Source: Undibacterium paludis
GTDB taxonomy: Bacteria > Pseudomonadota > Gammaproteobacteria > Burkholderiales > Burkholderiaceae_D
DNA: 64,000 nt
Assembly: GCF_022568815.1 (NCBI RefSeq)
Contig: NZ_JAKZHX010000017.1
Span: 62,001 to 126,000, forward strand
Direction of reading: 5' to 3'
Under the pieces are notes generated by a model. It saw only the letters and a program-made list of their open reading frames with translations. It did no database searches and was not told the origin of the DNA. This document shows positions 43,604-51,905 of this stretch, piece after piece; positions within the stretch are counted from its first letter, which is position 1; each line of letters starts with the position of its first letter. Position numbers and translations under genes: made by a program.

Positions 43604-45022
43604 TTAGGTGCCTGGCCTGGCTGTTGGAGCCTGGCGGCTTTGTATCCAGTATCTTAAAAACAATATCCCCAGTTTCCAGTCTGGCAGATTATGGAGTGTG
43701 GGCGTAAACAATTTTCCTGTCTTCCAGATTTTCTCATAGAAATCACAGTTTATAGGTGCCGGATTATGCCAGGGTACCTGTTTTTCTTGATCATTCGCTA
43801 TTTCTGCATGGCTGATACGGCTTGCCACCTGCTCTACAGCATGGGCATCGCGTATCTCTTGCAGGATACTGGCCTGGTCCAGCGCAGGTCTGGTACCTTC
43901 TTTCAGGTAATTGCTGAGGTCATCGAGCAGGGCTTCCTGGCTGGCGGATTTGAACTGATCAGCCGGTGAATAACCGTGCGCACCGGTCAATATGCCAAAG
44001 CTGGGCAAACCCTTGATCGCCATTTCAGGGAAGGCAGTGCCGCCGGTCAGCGGGAAACTGTCTACATAGACGCTGGCCTGTTGCATGCATTGCAGATAAT
44101 CCTGGTACACCATGCGTTTATGGAATGTCGCCTGCTTGCCCATTTGCAAGGCAGGTTTCCACCACCACCAGTTGGTCCTGATATTGGGGCCGATGATCAT
44201 CAGGTGGCGGCCTGTGCGTTTTTGCAGGCGTACGGCAAAGGCCGGGAAAGAATAGTCACCCCCTGGTTTATATTTATAGGCTGAACCGGCGCTGGTGATA
44301 TGGCCCCGGCCATTGTCGCTGCGTTCAGCCGCAGTGGCTGGCAGTTTCAGCGGGATGCCGGCAAACACGCATTTTTCATGTGTGCCGCGTAGTTTGCTCA
44401 GCTCCCAGCCAAAGCAGCTGAGTTCCAGCACTACGTCCGCCATGCCATGGCCGTATGAAAATACATGGTCGGCATGGTTGTACATATAGATGGTATTGCC
44501 GCAAAGCTCTCTGGCCAGACCGGCAGCAATCACCGCATCAATGTCATAGGGGTGGATATGCAGGACCAGTATCTTGTACTGGCTGAACAGATTGAGCAGT
44601 TGCTGGATTTTTTGCTGACGGTTGGCAATCTTTGGCAGGCAGATGCAGGGGTGGGCAGGCGTGCTGAGTTTTGCCCAGGTTGCAGGCGGCGCTTTTTCAG
44701 TAATCAGCACGGCACTGTCCTGTAATGCAGTACTTTCCAGCAAATGCTCCACCACGCGGGTATGGCCGGCGCTGGTGTAGGACTGCGTCATCACATGCAG
44801 GTAAGTGGCCTTTTTTCCCGCAGTCCGTGGTGCGGTAAACAGGTACCGGAAGCGCTGTAGCAGGGTATGTTCCAGCTCAGTCAGTGCGTACTGGCCTACA
44901 CAATTCTTCCATAACAATTCACCCAGCACACGGGCGCGGCGTATGCAGGTGTCAAGATCTCCGGCCGCCAGGACGCGGTCCATGCTGCGTTGAATGAATT
45001 GTTGGGTATCAGCGGTAGACAT
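43604..45022 (-). CDS. Putative glycosyltransferase (GT4/GT41-like)
   Basis: A 472-residue cytosolic protein. The middle contains HIHPYDIDAVIAAGLARELCGNTIYMYNHADHVF and the C-terminal half GRHLMIIGPNIRTNWWWWKPAL and SVYVDSFPLTGGTAFPEMAIKGLPSFG, which resembles the nucleotide-sugar domain of GT-B enzymes. The acceptor and sugar are unknown. Its start region overlaps the flippase stop by 14 nt. Confidence 0.75.
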   Translation of the reverse strand: MSTADTQQFIQRSMDRVLAAGDLDTCIRRARVLGELLWKNCVGQYALTELEHTLLQRFRYLFTAPRTAGKKATYLHVMTQSYTSAGHTRVVEHLLESTALQDSAVLITEKAPPATWAKLSTPAHPCICLPKIANRQQKIQQLLNLFSQYKILVLHIHPYDIDAVIAAGLARELCGNTIYMYNHADHVFSYGHGMADVVLELSCFGWELSKLRGTHEKCVFAGIPLKLPATAAERSDNGRGHITSAGSAYKYKPGGDYSFPAFAVRLQKRTGRHLMIIGPNIRTNWWWWKPALQMGKQATFHKRMVYQDYLQCMQQASVYVDSFPLTGGTAFPEMAIKGLPSFGILTGAHGYSPADQFKSASQEALLDDLSNYLKEGTRPALDQASILQEIRDAHAVEQVASRISHAEIANDQEKQVPWHNPAPINCDFYEKIWKTGKLFTPTLHNLPDWKLGILFLRYWIQSRQAPTARPGT

Positions 45023-46256
45023 ATTTTTTCAGTATCCAGGCAATGCAGGCCCAGTACAACACATAATTAATACAGAAAGCGATCACGGCACCCTTGAGGC
45101 CGCATAGCGGCGTCAGCCACATCGTCAGGGCATACAGCGACAGGCTGAAGACAATTTCGGTAATCACATAGGGTTTGGTCAATGCGCGGCCCAGCATGAC
45201 GAAGCCCAGTACCCAGCTGCCGGTCTTGATCAGGTCGCCAAGCAGTTGCCAGGCCAGCAAATCTAGCATGGGGCGGAATTCTTCGGTGAACACCAGCCAC
45301 AGCATGAGGTCGCGTAACAGGTAGACTATGACGGCGCCGACGGCGGTCAGCGGCAGTACGAAGCGATAGACCCGGTTGATTTCCTGCTTCAGTTCGGCTG
45401 CTTCCCTGATTTCGGCCAGGCGGGGCAGATAATACACTGTCAGTGTGGTGGTGATCAGCATCAGGTAAATATCACTGATGCGGGTGACGGCTTGCCAGTA
45501 GCCGGCTTGCTGCCAGCCAAAATCCTGTACCAGGTGATTGCGTATCAGTACCTGGCTCAAGGGCACGACGACGGCGGTGACAATAGCCATCAATGCATAG
45601 GCTGCCAGCTTGCGCAGCATGACGGCATCGGGTTTTGCCAGCAACAGGCCGAACCTGAACCACCTGGTACGCAGGCACATTGCCAGACTGATAAAAGCCA
45701 CTACCGATTGATTGACCGCCAGTGCCACCAGCGCGCCATACAGGCCCCAGGCGCTGGCCAGCAGCCAGGTTGCCAGCAGAGCGACGATGCTGGTGGCAAT
45801 ATTGGCTGCGACATAAAGGCCGACGGCTTTTTTGCCATTGAGCATGGCCAGCAGCAGACTGTTCAGGACAAACAGCAGCAGGCTGCCGGCCAGCCATAAA
45901 AACACGCTGGCATACTGTATGTCCTGCAACAGGATGATAGCCAGTTGCCGGTGGAATGCAGCGATGAGCAGGGAAGCAGCCAGCGAACAGAGTAGCGAGA
46001 TGCGGCCGGCACTGGCCCAGACCTTGTGCTGCTGTGCTTCATCATCACCATGTTCTGCCGTGTACTTGGTCACACCGGTACCGATGGCGCCGCTGGCAAA
46101 TGACAGTATCATGGTGATGGCATTCTGGAACTGACCTATCACGGCATAGCCGCCGGGGCCAACATACACGGCCAGCAACTTGTTCAAACCCAGCATGGTC
46201 AGCATCCTGACCATGACGGCAATGGCATTCAACAGGCTGGTACGTACCAGTGTCAT
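45009..46256 (-). CDS. Polysaccharide (O-unit) flippase, Wzx-like
   Basis: The 415-residue membrane protein has about 12 hydrophobic helices and begins VRTSLLNAIAVMVRMLTMLGLNKLLAVYVGPGGYAVIGQFQNA, typical of MATE/PST-type O-antigen translocases. It flips undecaprenyl-linked repeats to the periplasm. The gene is 2 nt after the aminotransferase stop. A Wzy polymerase gene would normally accompany it but is not visible. Confidence 0.9.
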   Translation of the reverse strand: MTLVRTSLLNAIAVMVRMLTMLGLNKLLAVYVGPGGYAVIGQFQNAITMILSFASGAIGTGVTKYTAEHGDDEAQQHKVWASAGRISLLCSLAASLLIAAFHRQLAIILLQDIQYASVFLWLAGSLLLFVLNSLLLAMLNGKKAVGLYVAANIATSIVALLATWLLASAWGLYGALVALAVNQSVVAFISLAMCLRTRWFRFGLLLAKPDAVMLRKLAAYALMAIVTAVVVPLSQVLIRNHLVQDFGWQQAGYWQAVTRISDIYLMLITTTLTVYYLPRLAEIREAAELKQEINRVYRFVLPLTAVGAVIVYLLRDLMLWLVFTEEFRPMLDLLAWQLLGDLIKTGSWVLGFVMLGRALTKPYVITEIVFSLSLYALTMWLTPLCGLKGAVIAFCINYVLYWACIAWILKKYVYR

Positions 46257-46258
46257 GC

Positions 46259-47383
46259 TCAGGCGGTTTGCGCGATGAAGTCGCGGACGGCAGCAATGAC
46301 GCGGCTCACATCTTCCGTCGCCAGATATGGGTCCAGCGGCAGGCTCAGGATTTCGCGGTGTATCTGTTCCGACAGCGGGAAGCTGCCGGCAGGCAAATTG
46401 AGCTCAGCATAGGCAGCCTGCAAATGTGGCGGAATAGGGTAGTGCACCAGGGTACCTACGCCTGCCTGCTGCAGGTGTTTTTGCAAGGCGTCACGCTGCG
46501 CATGGCGTACCGGGTAGATATGCCAGACCGGTTGTGACCACTCAGGCACAAAAGGCAGCACCAGGCCGGGCAAATCCTTCAGACCCTCCTGGTATTGCTG
46601 CGCCAGGGCGCGACGCTGTACATTCCAGCCATCGAGCCTGCCAAGCTTGACGCGCAGCAGTGCGGCCTGCAATTCATCAAGGCGTGAGTTATAGCCCTTG
46701 ACTTCATTGTGGTATTTGATTTGCGAGCCATAATTGCGCAAGACCCTGAGCTTTTGCGCCAGCTCTGCATCATTGGTGGTCACTGCACCGGCATCACCCA
46801 ATGCACCAAGGTTTTTGCCAGGATAAAAACTATGACCGGCAGCGTCACCAATACCGCCCGAGATACGGCCCTTGTATGTTGCGCCATGCGATTGCGCTGC
46901 ATCTTCGATGACTTTCAGCCCATGCTCGCGGGCGATGGCTAGCACCGGGTCCATATCCACCATCTGACCATACAGGTGCACCACCATGATGGCCTTGGTG
47001 CGCGGTGTGATGGCGGCGGCGATTTTTTGCGGGTCTATATTATAGGTAGGCAGGTCAGGTTCGACCGCTACGGGTGTAGCACCTGCATACGACACGGCCA
47101 GCCAGCTGGCGATATAGGTATTGGAAGGCACGATGACTTCATCACCTTCACCTATGCCATAGGCACGCAGGATCAGGTGCAGGGCATCCATGCCATTGCC
47201 TACGCCTACGCAATGCTGGCTGCCGCAATAGCTTGCATATTCTGCTTCAAAGGCTTCGAGCTGTTTGCCCTGGATGAACCAGCCGCTGTCGAGTACGTCA
47301 GTAAATGCCTGCGTCAATTCCGCCCGCAAATCCTGATGCTGAGGTTTGAGTTCCAGGTAAGGTATAGGTTTCATGTTTTCCAT
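46259..47383 (-). CDS. DegT/DnrJ-family sugar aminotransferase (FdtB/QdtB-like)
   Basis: A 374-residue PLP enzyme with IPYLELKPQHQDLRAEL, VGNGMDALHLILRAYGIGEGDEVIVPSNTYIA, EDAAQSHGA, the PLP lysine in HSFYPGKNLGALGDAGAV and NSRLDELQAALL. Next to an FdtA-type isomerase it most likely makes dTDP-3-amino-3,6-dideoxyhexose. The start could also be the ATG three codons in (MKPIPY), which has a GGA site. Confidence 0.92.
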   Translation of the reverse strand: MENMKPIPYLELKPQHQDLRAELTQAFTDVLDSGWFIQGKQLEAFEAEYASYCGSQHCVGVGNGMDALHLILRAYGIGEGDEVIVPSNTYIASWLAVSYAGATPVAVEPDLPTYNIDPQKIAAAITPRTKAIMVVHLYGQMVDMDPVLAIAREHGLKVIEDAAQSHGATYKGRISGGIGDAAGHSFYPGKNLGALGDAGAVTTNDAELAQKLRVLRNYGSQIKYHNEVKGYNSRLDELQAALLRVKLGRLDGWNVQRRALAQQYQEGLKDLPGLVLPFVPEWSQPVWHIYPVRHAQRDALQKHLQQAGVGTLVHYPIPPHLQAAYAELNLPAGSFPLSEQIHREILSLPLDPYLATEDVSRVIAAVRDFIAQTA

Positions 47384-47399
47384 TCACTTATTTCACGTG

Positions 47400-47500
47400 T
47401 CAGAAGGATGGCACTGAGACACAGGGGCGTTGCTTATTTTCTCATGAGGTTTTCTCTTGATCGCCTCTGCGTCTCTGTGCCTCTGTGGTGAGAGGTCTTT
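47400..47500. repeat. Inverted-repeat remnant related to 37713-37843
   Basis: The gap between the aminotransferase and isomerase genes contains ACTGAGACACAGGGGCG facing CGCCTCTGCGTCTCTGTGCCTCTGTGGTGAG. The right end CCTCTGTGGTGAG matches the element beside waaC. It splits an otherwise tightly packed operon. Confidence 0.6.
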
Positions 47501-47516
47501 TCCGGATTGACTGATG

Positions 47517-47918
47517 TCAGTCCGCTTCGATGAACTTCAAAAAATCGTCATACTTGCGCAAATAATCGGCCTCATCATAATGCTGGTCGGCAAACACCAG
47601 CAGCACGCAATCCTCGGTGAAATTTTTCATTTCATGCCAGATGCCTGTGCCTATATAGACACCCTTGGACGGGCCGTCAAGTTCCAGCTCTACACGCTCT
47701 TTGCCATCATCGAATACCATGGTGCAGGAACCGCGTACGGCAACGGCGACCTGCTGTAAGGTCTTGTGCGCATGAAAGCCGCGTTCCACGCCTTCCTTCG
47801 TGCCGAAAATATAGTAAACCCTGGCTATCGCAAAAGGGATGTCCTGATTGGCTTCAACAGCAACCAGGCTGCCGCGTTCGTCGCCGAGTACGCGCAAGGG
47901 TATCATTTGCAGTTTCAA
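47517..47918 (-). CDS. fdtA: dTDP-4-keto-6-deoxyglucose 3,4-ketoisomerase (FdtA/QdtA-like, WxcM cupin)
   Basis: A 133-residue cupin with GSLVAVEANQDIPFAIARVYYIFGT, the catalytic His pair in ERGFHAHKTLQQVAVAVRG, and GTGIWHEMKNF. It converts the RmlB product to a 3-keto sugar for transamination. Sequence alone does not separate the Fuc3N branch (FdtA) from the Qui3N branch (QdtA). The start overlaps rfbD as ATGA. Confidence 0.9.
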   Translation of the reverse strand: MKLQMIPLRVLGDERGSLVAVEANQDIPFAIARVYYIFGTKEGVERGFHAHKTLQQVAVAVRGSCTMVFDDGKERVELELDGPSKGVYIGTGIWHEMKNFTEDCVLLVFADQHYDEADYLRKYDDFLKFIEAD

Positions 47919-48871
47919 TTCGTCTGACCTTGAGCTTGAGTTTGTTGATTGGTGCAGGGTGGCACAGTATCCATGGTCGCCTGCAGGCAGGTTTGCCAGT
48001 CCGGTATGACAAGGCCGAAGGCAGCTTGCAATTTTTGTGTGCTGAGCAAAGAGTTATGTGGTCTTCTTGCCGGTGTCGGATATTCACTGGCGGGTATGCC
48101 AAGCATCTCTGGCGACGGCTTGCCCAGTTTGCCTTGCTGGTCTGCCAGTCTGACAATGGCAGAAGCAAATTCAAACCAGCTGGTTTTACCGCTTGCACTC
48201 AGATGATAGATACCGCCCAGTGTTGACCACCAGTCAGTCTTATTTCCGTTTTGCAACAATTGTCCGACGATGTCGCCACTGGCCCGGGCCAGCCATGCGG
48301 CAGCATTCGGCGTGCCCCACTGGTCATTGACGATACGCAATTGCTCGCGTTCACGCGCGAGTTTCAGCATGGTCAGGAAAAAATTCTTGCCGTGCAGCGA
48401 ATACACCCAGCTGGTGCGCAAGATCAGATGCCGGCACCCGCTGACAATAATCGCCTGCTCACCCGCCAGCTTGGTCTGGCCATAGACATTCAGCGGAGCA
48501 GTAGCATCGCTCTCGACATATGCCTGCCAGTCACCATCTTTATCCTGCTTGTCACCGGCATACACATAATCGGTTGAGTAATGGATCAGCCCGGCGCCAA
48601 GTTTGCATGCTTCTTCGGCCATGATGGCTGGCGCAGTGGCATTGATGGCCTGCGCCTGCTCAATCTCTTTTTCGGCCAGGTCGACAGCCGTGTAGGCGGC
48701 CGGATTGATGATCAGGTCGGGACGGAATTGCTGTATGCACTGACGTATCTCTGCTGCCTTGCCCAGGTCCATTTCTGCCCTGGTCGGCGCATATATCTTG
48801 GCTGCTTCAGGCAAGTGCGACAACAAGGCATTGCCTAATTGCCCGTTCGTGCCTGTCAATAATATCCTCAT
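47915..48871 (-). CDS. rfbD: dTDP-4-dehydrorhamnose reductase
   Basis: The 318-residue SDR has ILLTGTNGQLGNALL, NPAAYTAVDLAEKE, HYSTDYVYAG, YGQTKLAGEQ and LRTSWVYS. It makes dTDP-L-rhamnose. It overlaps rfbC by 4 nt (ATGA). Pairing with rfbABC completes the rhamnose route. Confidence 0.96.
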   Translation of the reverse strand: MRILLTGTNGQLGNALLSHLPEAAKIYAPTRAEMDLGKAAEIRQCIQQFRPDLIINPAAYTAVDLAEKEIEQAQAINATAPAIMAEEACKLGAGLIHYSTDYVYAGDKQDKDGDWQAYVESDATAPLNVYGQTKLAGEQAIIVSGCRHLILRTSWVYSLHGKNFFLTMLKLAREREQLRIVNDQWGTPNAAAWLARASGDIVGQLLQNGNKTDWWSTLGGIYHLSASGKTSWFEFASAIVRLADQQGKLGKPSPEMLGIPASEYPTPARRPHNSLLSTQKLQAAFGLVIPDWQTCLQATMDTVPPCTNQQTQAQGQTN

Positions 48872-49413
48872 GCAAAAACCTCAGCATCCACCAGCAGCTT
48901 GCCCAACTGGTCCTTGCCGGACAACAGAGGTGTGTCCTGCAAGGGCCAGTTAATGTCTAGCGCAGGATCGTTCCACAACAGGCAGCGTTCATGCTCGGGC
49001 GCCCAGTAATCCGTGGTCTTGTACAGAAATTCTGCACTGTCGCTGGTGACCAGGAAACCATGGGCAAAGCCCGGTGGTATCCACAACTGGCGCTTGTTTT
49101 CGCCAGAGAGGACGACAGCCGCAGATTTGCCAAAAGTCGGCGAAGACTTGCGCAGATCGACGACCACATCAAATACCTCGCCAGCGATGACGCGGACCAG
49201 TTTGCCCTGGCTTTGCTGTATCTGGTAATGCAGGCCGCGCAAGACATTTTTGGCTGACTTGGAATGATTGTCCTGTACAAAATGAACATCCATGCCAGTC
49301 AATCCGGCAAAAGTGCGGGCATTGAAACTTTCATAGAAAAAGCCACGGTCATCACCGAAGACTTTCGGTTCCAGTATCAACACATCTGCCAGACTGGTTT
49401 CCAATACATTCAT
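48868..49413 (-). CDS. rfbC: dTDP-4-dehydrorhamnose 3,5-epimerase
   Basis: A 181-residue cupin with VFGDDRGFFYESFNA, VQDNHSKSAKNVLRGLHYQI (the catalytic His region), GEVFDVVVDLRKSSPTFG, LWIPPGFAHGFLV and the TTDYWAPEHER tail. It follows rfbA after 3 nt. Confidence 0.97.
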   Translation of the reverse strand: MNVLETSLADVLILEPKVFGDDRGFFYESFNARTFAGLTGMDVHFVQDNHSKSAKNVLRGLHYQIQQSQGKLVRVIAGEVFDVVVDLRKSSPTFGKSAAVVLSGENKRQLWIPPGFAHGFLVTSDSAEFLYKTTDYWAPEHERCLLWNDPALDINWPLQDTPLLSGKDQLGKLLVDAEVFA

Positions 49414-49416
49414 TGA

Positions 49417-50310
49417 TCAATACGCTTTCTTGTTCAAGAGTTGCAATAAATACTGGCCATATTCATTTTTCTTTAAAGGCTGGGCCAGCTTTTCCAGGTC
49501 GGCATCGCTGATATAGTTGCGGCGATAGGCAATTTCTTCAGGACAGGCGACTTTCAGGCCCTGGCGTTTTTCTATGGTAGCAATGAACTGGCCGGCATCG
49601 AGCAAGGATTCATGGGTGCCGGTATCGAGCCAGGCCATGCCACGGCCCATCAGTTCGACGTTGAGCGTGCCCTGCTTCAGGTATTCATTATTGACATCGG
49701 TAATTTCGAGTTCGCCACGGGCAGATGGTTTGATACTGGCGGCAATGTCGCAGACCTGTCTGTCATAGAAATACAGGCCGGTGACCGCGTAATTCGATTT
49801 CGGCGACTTTGGTTTTTCTTCTATGCTGATGGCCTGGCGCGCTTCATTGAATTCAACGACGCCATACCGTTCCGGGTCCTGCACATGGTAGGCAAAGACG
49901 GTGGCGCCTTCCTGCTTGGCGTCGGCTGCCCGCAATTGCGGCTCGAAATCATGGCCGTAATAGATGTTGTCACCCAGGATCAGTGCCGTATTGGCATTGC
50001 CGACAAAGCTGCGGCCGATGATGAAGGCCTGCGCCAGTCCGTCTGGCGAGGGTTGTATGGCATAGCTGAGATTGATGCCCCATTGCCTGCCGTCACCGAG
50101 CAGCTCGGAAAAACGCGGCGTATCCTGCGGTGTGGATATGATCAGGATATCCCGTATGCCCGCCAGCATCAGCGACGTTAGCGGGTAATAAATCATGGGT
50201 TTGTCATACACAGGCAGTAACTGCTTGGAAATTGCTTGAGTGACCGGATACAGGCGGGTGCCTGAACCCCCGGCCAGAATAATACCCTTGCGTGCCGGTA
50301 CGTGGCTCAT
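49417..50310 (-). CDS. rfbA: Glucose-1-phosphate thymidylyltransferase
   Basis: A 297-residue enzyme with GIILAGGSGTRLYPVTQ, KQLLPVYDKPMIYYPL, LGDNIYYGHDFEP, EEKPKSPKSNYAVTGLYFYD and WLDTGTHESLLDA. It makes dTDP-glucose for both the rhamnose and amino-sugar branches. The start overlaps rfbB as ATGA. Confidence 0.97.
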   Translation of the reverse strand: MSHVPARKGIILAGGSGTRLYPVTQAISKQLLPVYDKPMIYYPLTSLMLAGIRDILIISTPQDTPRFSELLGDGRQWGINLSYAIQPSPDGLAQAFIIGRSFVGNANTALILGDNIYYGHDFEPQLRAADAKQEGATVFAYHVQDPERYGVVEFNEARQAISIEEKPKSPKSNYAVTGLYFYDRQVCDIAASIKPSARGELEITDVNNEYLKQGTLNVELMGRGMAWLDTGTHESLLDAGQFIATIEKRQGLKVACPEEIAYRRNYISDADLEKLAQPLKKNEYGQYLLQLLNKKAY

Positions 50311-51374
50311 ACTTCATCCTCATCTTCATATTGCATGGCGACCCATTTCAGGTATTCGCCGGACTGCACTTGTTTGGTCCAGGCATCGTTGGCCAGATAC
50401 CATTCCACGGTTTTTCTTAAACCCGTGCTAAAGGTCTCCTGCGGCTTCCAGCCCAGTTCTTTTTCTATCTTCCTGGCGTCAATGGCATAACGGCGGTCAT
50501 GCCCCGGCCTGTCGGTAATGTGCTTGATCTGGTCCCGGTAACTGCCTTGCGCCTTGGGCTGCAATTCATCAAGCAGGTCGCACAGGGTGTGCACGACGCT
50601 GATATTGGTTTGCTCGTTCCAGCCGCCGACATTATAGGTTTCACCGGGTTTGCCGGCTTCCAGCACGCGGCGTATGGCCGTGCAATGATCCTTGACATAC
50701 AGCCAGTCGCGCACCTGCAAACCATCGCCATACACGGGCAAGTCTTTGCCGGCGCGGGCATTGGCAATGATCAGGGGGATCAGCTTTTCCGGGAAGTGAT
50801 AGGGGCCGTAATTATTCGAGCAATTGGTCGTCAATACCGGCAGGCCATAAGTGTGATGATAGGCGCGCACCATGTGGTCCGACGCGGCCTTGGTGGCCGA
50901 GTACGGGCTGTTCGGCGCGTAGGCCGTGGTTTCGCTGAAGGCGGGATCATCCTTCTCCAGGGTGCCATACACCTCATCCGTTGATACATGCAGAAAGCGG
51001 AAATCGGTTTTGGCTTCGCCCTCAAGCGTCATCCAGTAACTGCGCGCCGCTTCCAGCAGGTTGAAGGTGCCATTGACATTGGTGGTGACAAAAGCTGCCG
51101 GGCCATGGATGGAACGGTCTACATGGCTTTCCGCGGCAAAATGCAATATCGCTCTTGGCTGGTATTCAAAAAACAAAGCTAATAACTGGGCATTATCATT
51201 AATGTCACCTTTGATGAACACATGACGCTTGTCATGGTTGAGACTGGTGAGATTGTTCAGATTGCCGGCGTAGGTCAGCTTGTCGTAATTGAGGACAGGC
51301 TCATCGGACTGGGCCAGCCAGTCGAGAACAAAATTGGCGCCGATGAAACCTGCACCTCCTGTGACAAAAATCAT
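50307..51374 (-). CDS. rfbB: dTDP-glucose 4,6-dehydratase
   Basis: A 355-residue SDR with FVTGGAGFIGANFVLDW, HFAAESHVDRSI, VSTDEVYGTL, the catalytic YSATKAASDHMVRAY and NCSNNYGPYHFPEKLIPL. It is the first gene of the leftward O-antigen operon, and its product feeds both RmlC/D and FdtA/B. No JUMPstart sequence was seen in the leader. Confidence 0.97.
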   Translation of the reverse strand: MIFVTGGAGFIGANFVLDWLAQSDEPVLNYDKLTYAGNLNNLTSLNHDKRHVFIKGDINDNAQLLALFFEYQPRAILHFAAESHVDRSIHGPAAFVTTNVNGTFNLLEAARSYWMTLEGEAKTDFRFLHVSTDEVYGTLEKDDPAFSETTAYAPNSPYSATKAASDHMVRAYHHTYGLPVLTTNCSNNYGPYHFPEKLIPLIIANARAGKDLPVYGDGLQVRDWLYVKDHCTAIRRVLEAGKPGETYNVGGWNEQTNISVVHTLCDLLDELQPKAQGSYRDQIKHITDRPGHDRRYAIDARKIEKELGWKPQETFSTGLRKTVEWYLANDAWTKQVQSGEYLKWVAMQYEDEDEV

Positions 51375-51481
51375 GCCTCACTCCTGAAATAATCGCTAAA
51401 TTGCTTTGAACAGGCGATTTTACTTGAGAAGAGGGTGATTTCGTTGCTGCGACGACTTTATCTGCTGCTTTATCTTGGATA

Positions 51482-51509
51482 TTCCCAGATATGTACCCAT
51501 ATCTGGGAA
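51482..51509. promoter_or_regulatory. Exact 12-bp inverted repeat upstream of rfbB
   Basis: TTCCCAGATATG and CATATCTGGGAA flank TACC, about 108 nt before the rfbB start. It is likely an operator or leader hairpin of the surface polysaccharide operon. No T-run follows in either direction. Confidence 0.55.
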
Positions 51510-51598
51510 ATAGCCAGAAAATCGAAAGCGTACAAAGTGGCTTTCAAGTCATCGTACGCACTATAGGGAAGTTGTTGATAATAATTTGCTAAATTATT

Positions 51599-51858
51599 AA
51601 GGCTTACGCAAAACCGCCCCAGCTGCGTTGTTAGCTCCTAGCCGTACTAAAGTACTGTCTTCGTCGCTACGGTGTAGTCGGGGTTTCAGACAATAAATTG
51701 TCTGCCGACGCAACGAACCACCCTTGCAAGGGTGGTTTTTAAAGCGATAGGTGTAGTTGGGGTTTCGGACAACATGTTGTCCGCCAACGAAACGAACATC
51801 CCTTGCAAGGGATGTTTCCTAAAGCGATAGCCTTGCTGGGACAATTTTGCGTAAGTCC
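51599..51858. repeat. Palindromic repeat element, family 1, copy C, with tandem insert
   Basis: The ends GGCTTACGCAAAACCGCCCCAGCTGCG and ACAATTTTGCGTAAGTCC match copies A and B, and the centre has GCCGTACTAAAGTACTGTCTTCGTCGC. This copy is about 150 bp longer because two tandem structured units (51671-51829) sit between CTTCGTCGC and GCCTTGCTGGG. Confidence 0.88.
51671..51829. ncRNA. Two tandem ~80-nt structured units with compensatory changes
   Basis: Unit 1 (51671-51749) and unit 2 (51750-51829) share GGTGTAG, GGGTTTC, AACGAAC, CCCTTGCAAGGG and AAAGCGATA. Stem 1 reads GTCGG..CCGAC in unit 1 and GTTGG..CCAAC in unit 2. Its upper part is CAGACAAT/ATTGTCTG versus CGGACAAC/GTTGTCCG. A second 22-bp exact palindrome is AACCACCC/GGGTGGTT versus AACATCCC/GGGATGTT. 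Five paired positions thus differ with pairing kept, so structure is under selection in RNA or single-stranded DNA. Transcription is not shown by sequence. Confidence 0.55.
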
Positions 51859-51905
51859 TGATTATATTAAAAAAGCAATTTCGATTGGCGATCTGAAAAC
51901 CTTGA

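Larger units (their letters stand above)
51375..51905. promoter_or_regulatory. Long non-coding leader region upstream of rfbB
   Basis: This 530-nt gap holds an exact 12-bp inverted repeat (51482-51509), an AT-rich palindrome AATAATTT-GCT-AAATTATT (51580-51598) and a composite repeat element (51599-51858). No ordinary gene is present. The operon promoter must lie here, but no -35/-10 pair could be fixed. Confidence 0.6.

Noticed and set aside
51375..51600. JUMPstart/ops element before the O-antigen operon
   Set aside because: The GGCGGTAG core and 39-bp JUMPstart pattern were not found.
51671..51829. Integron attC sites or a type III toxin-antitoxin RNA array
   Set aside because: No GTTRRRY/RYYYAAC core sites, integrase or adjacent toxin gene were found, so neither label is supported.
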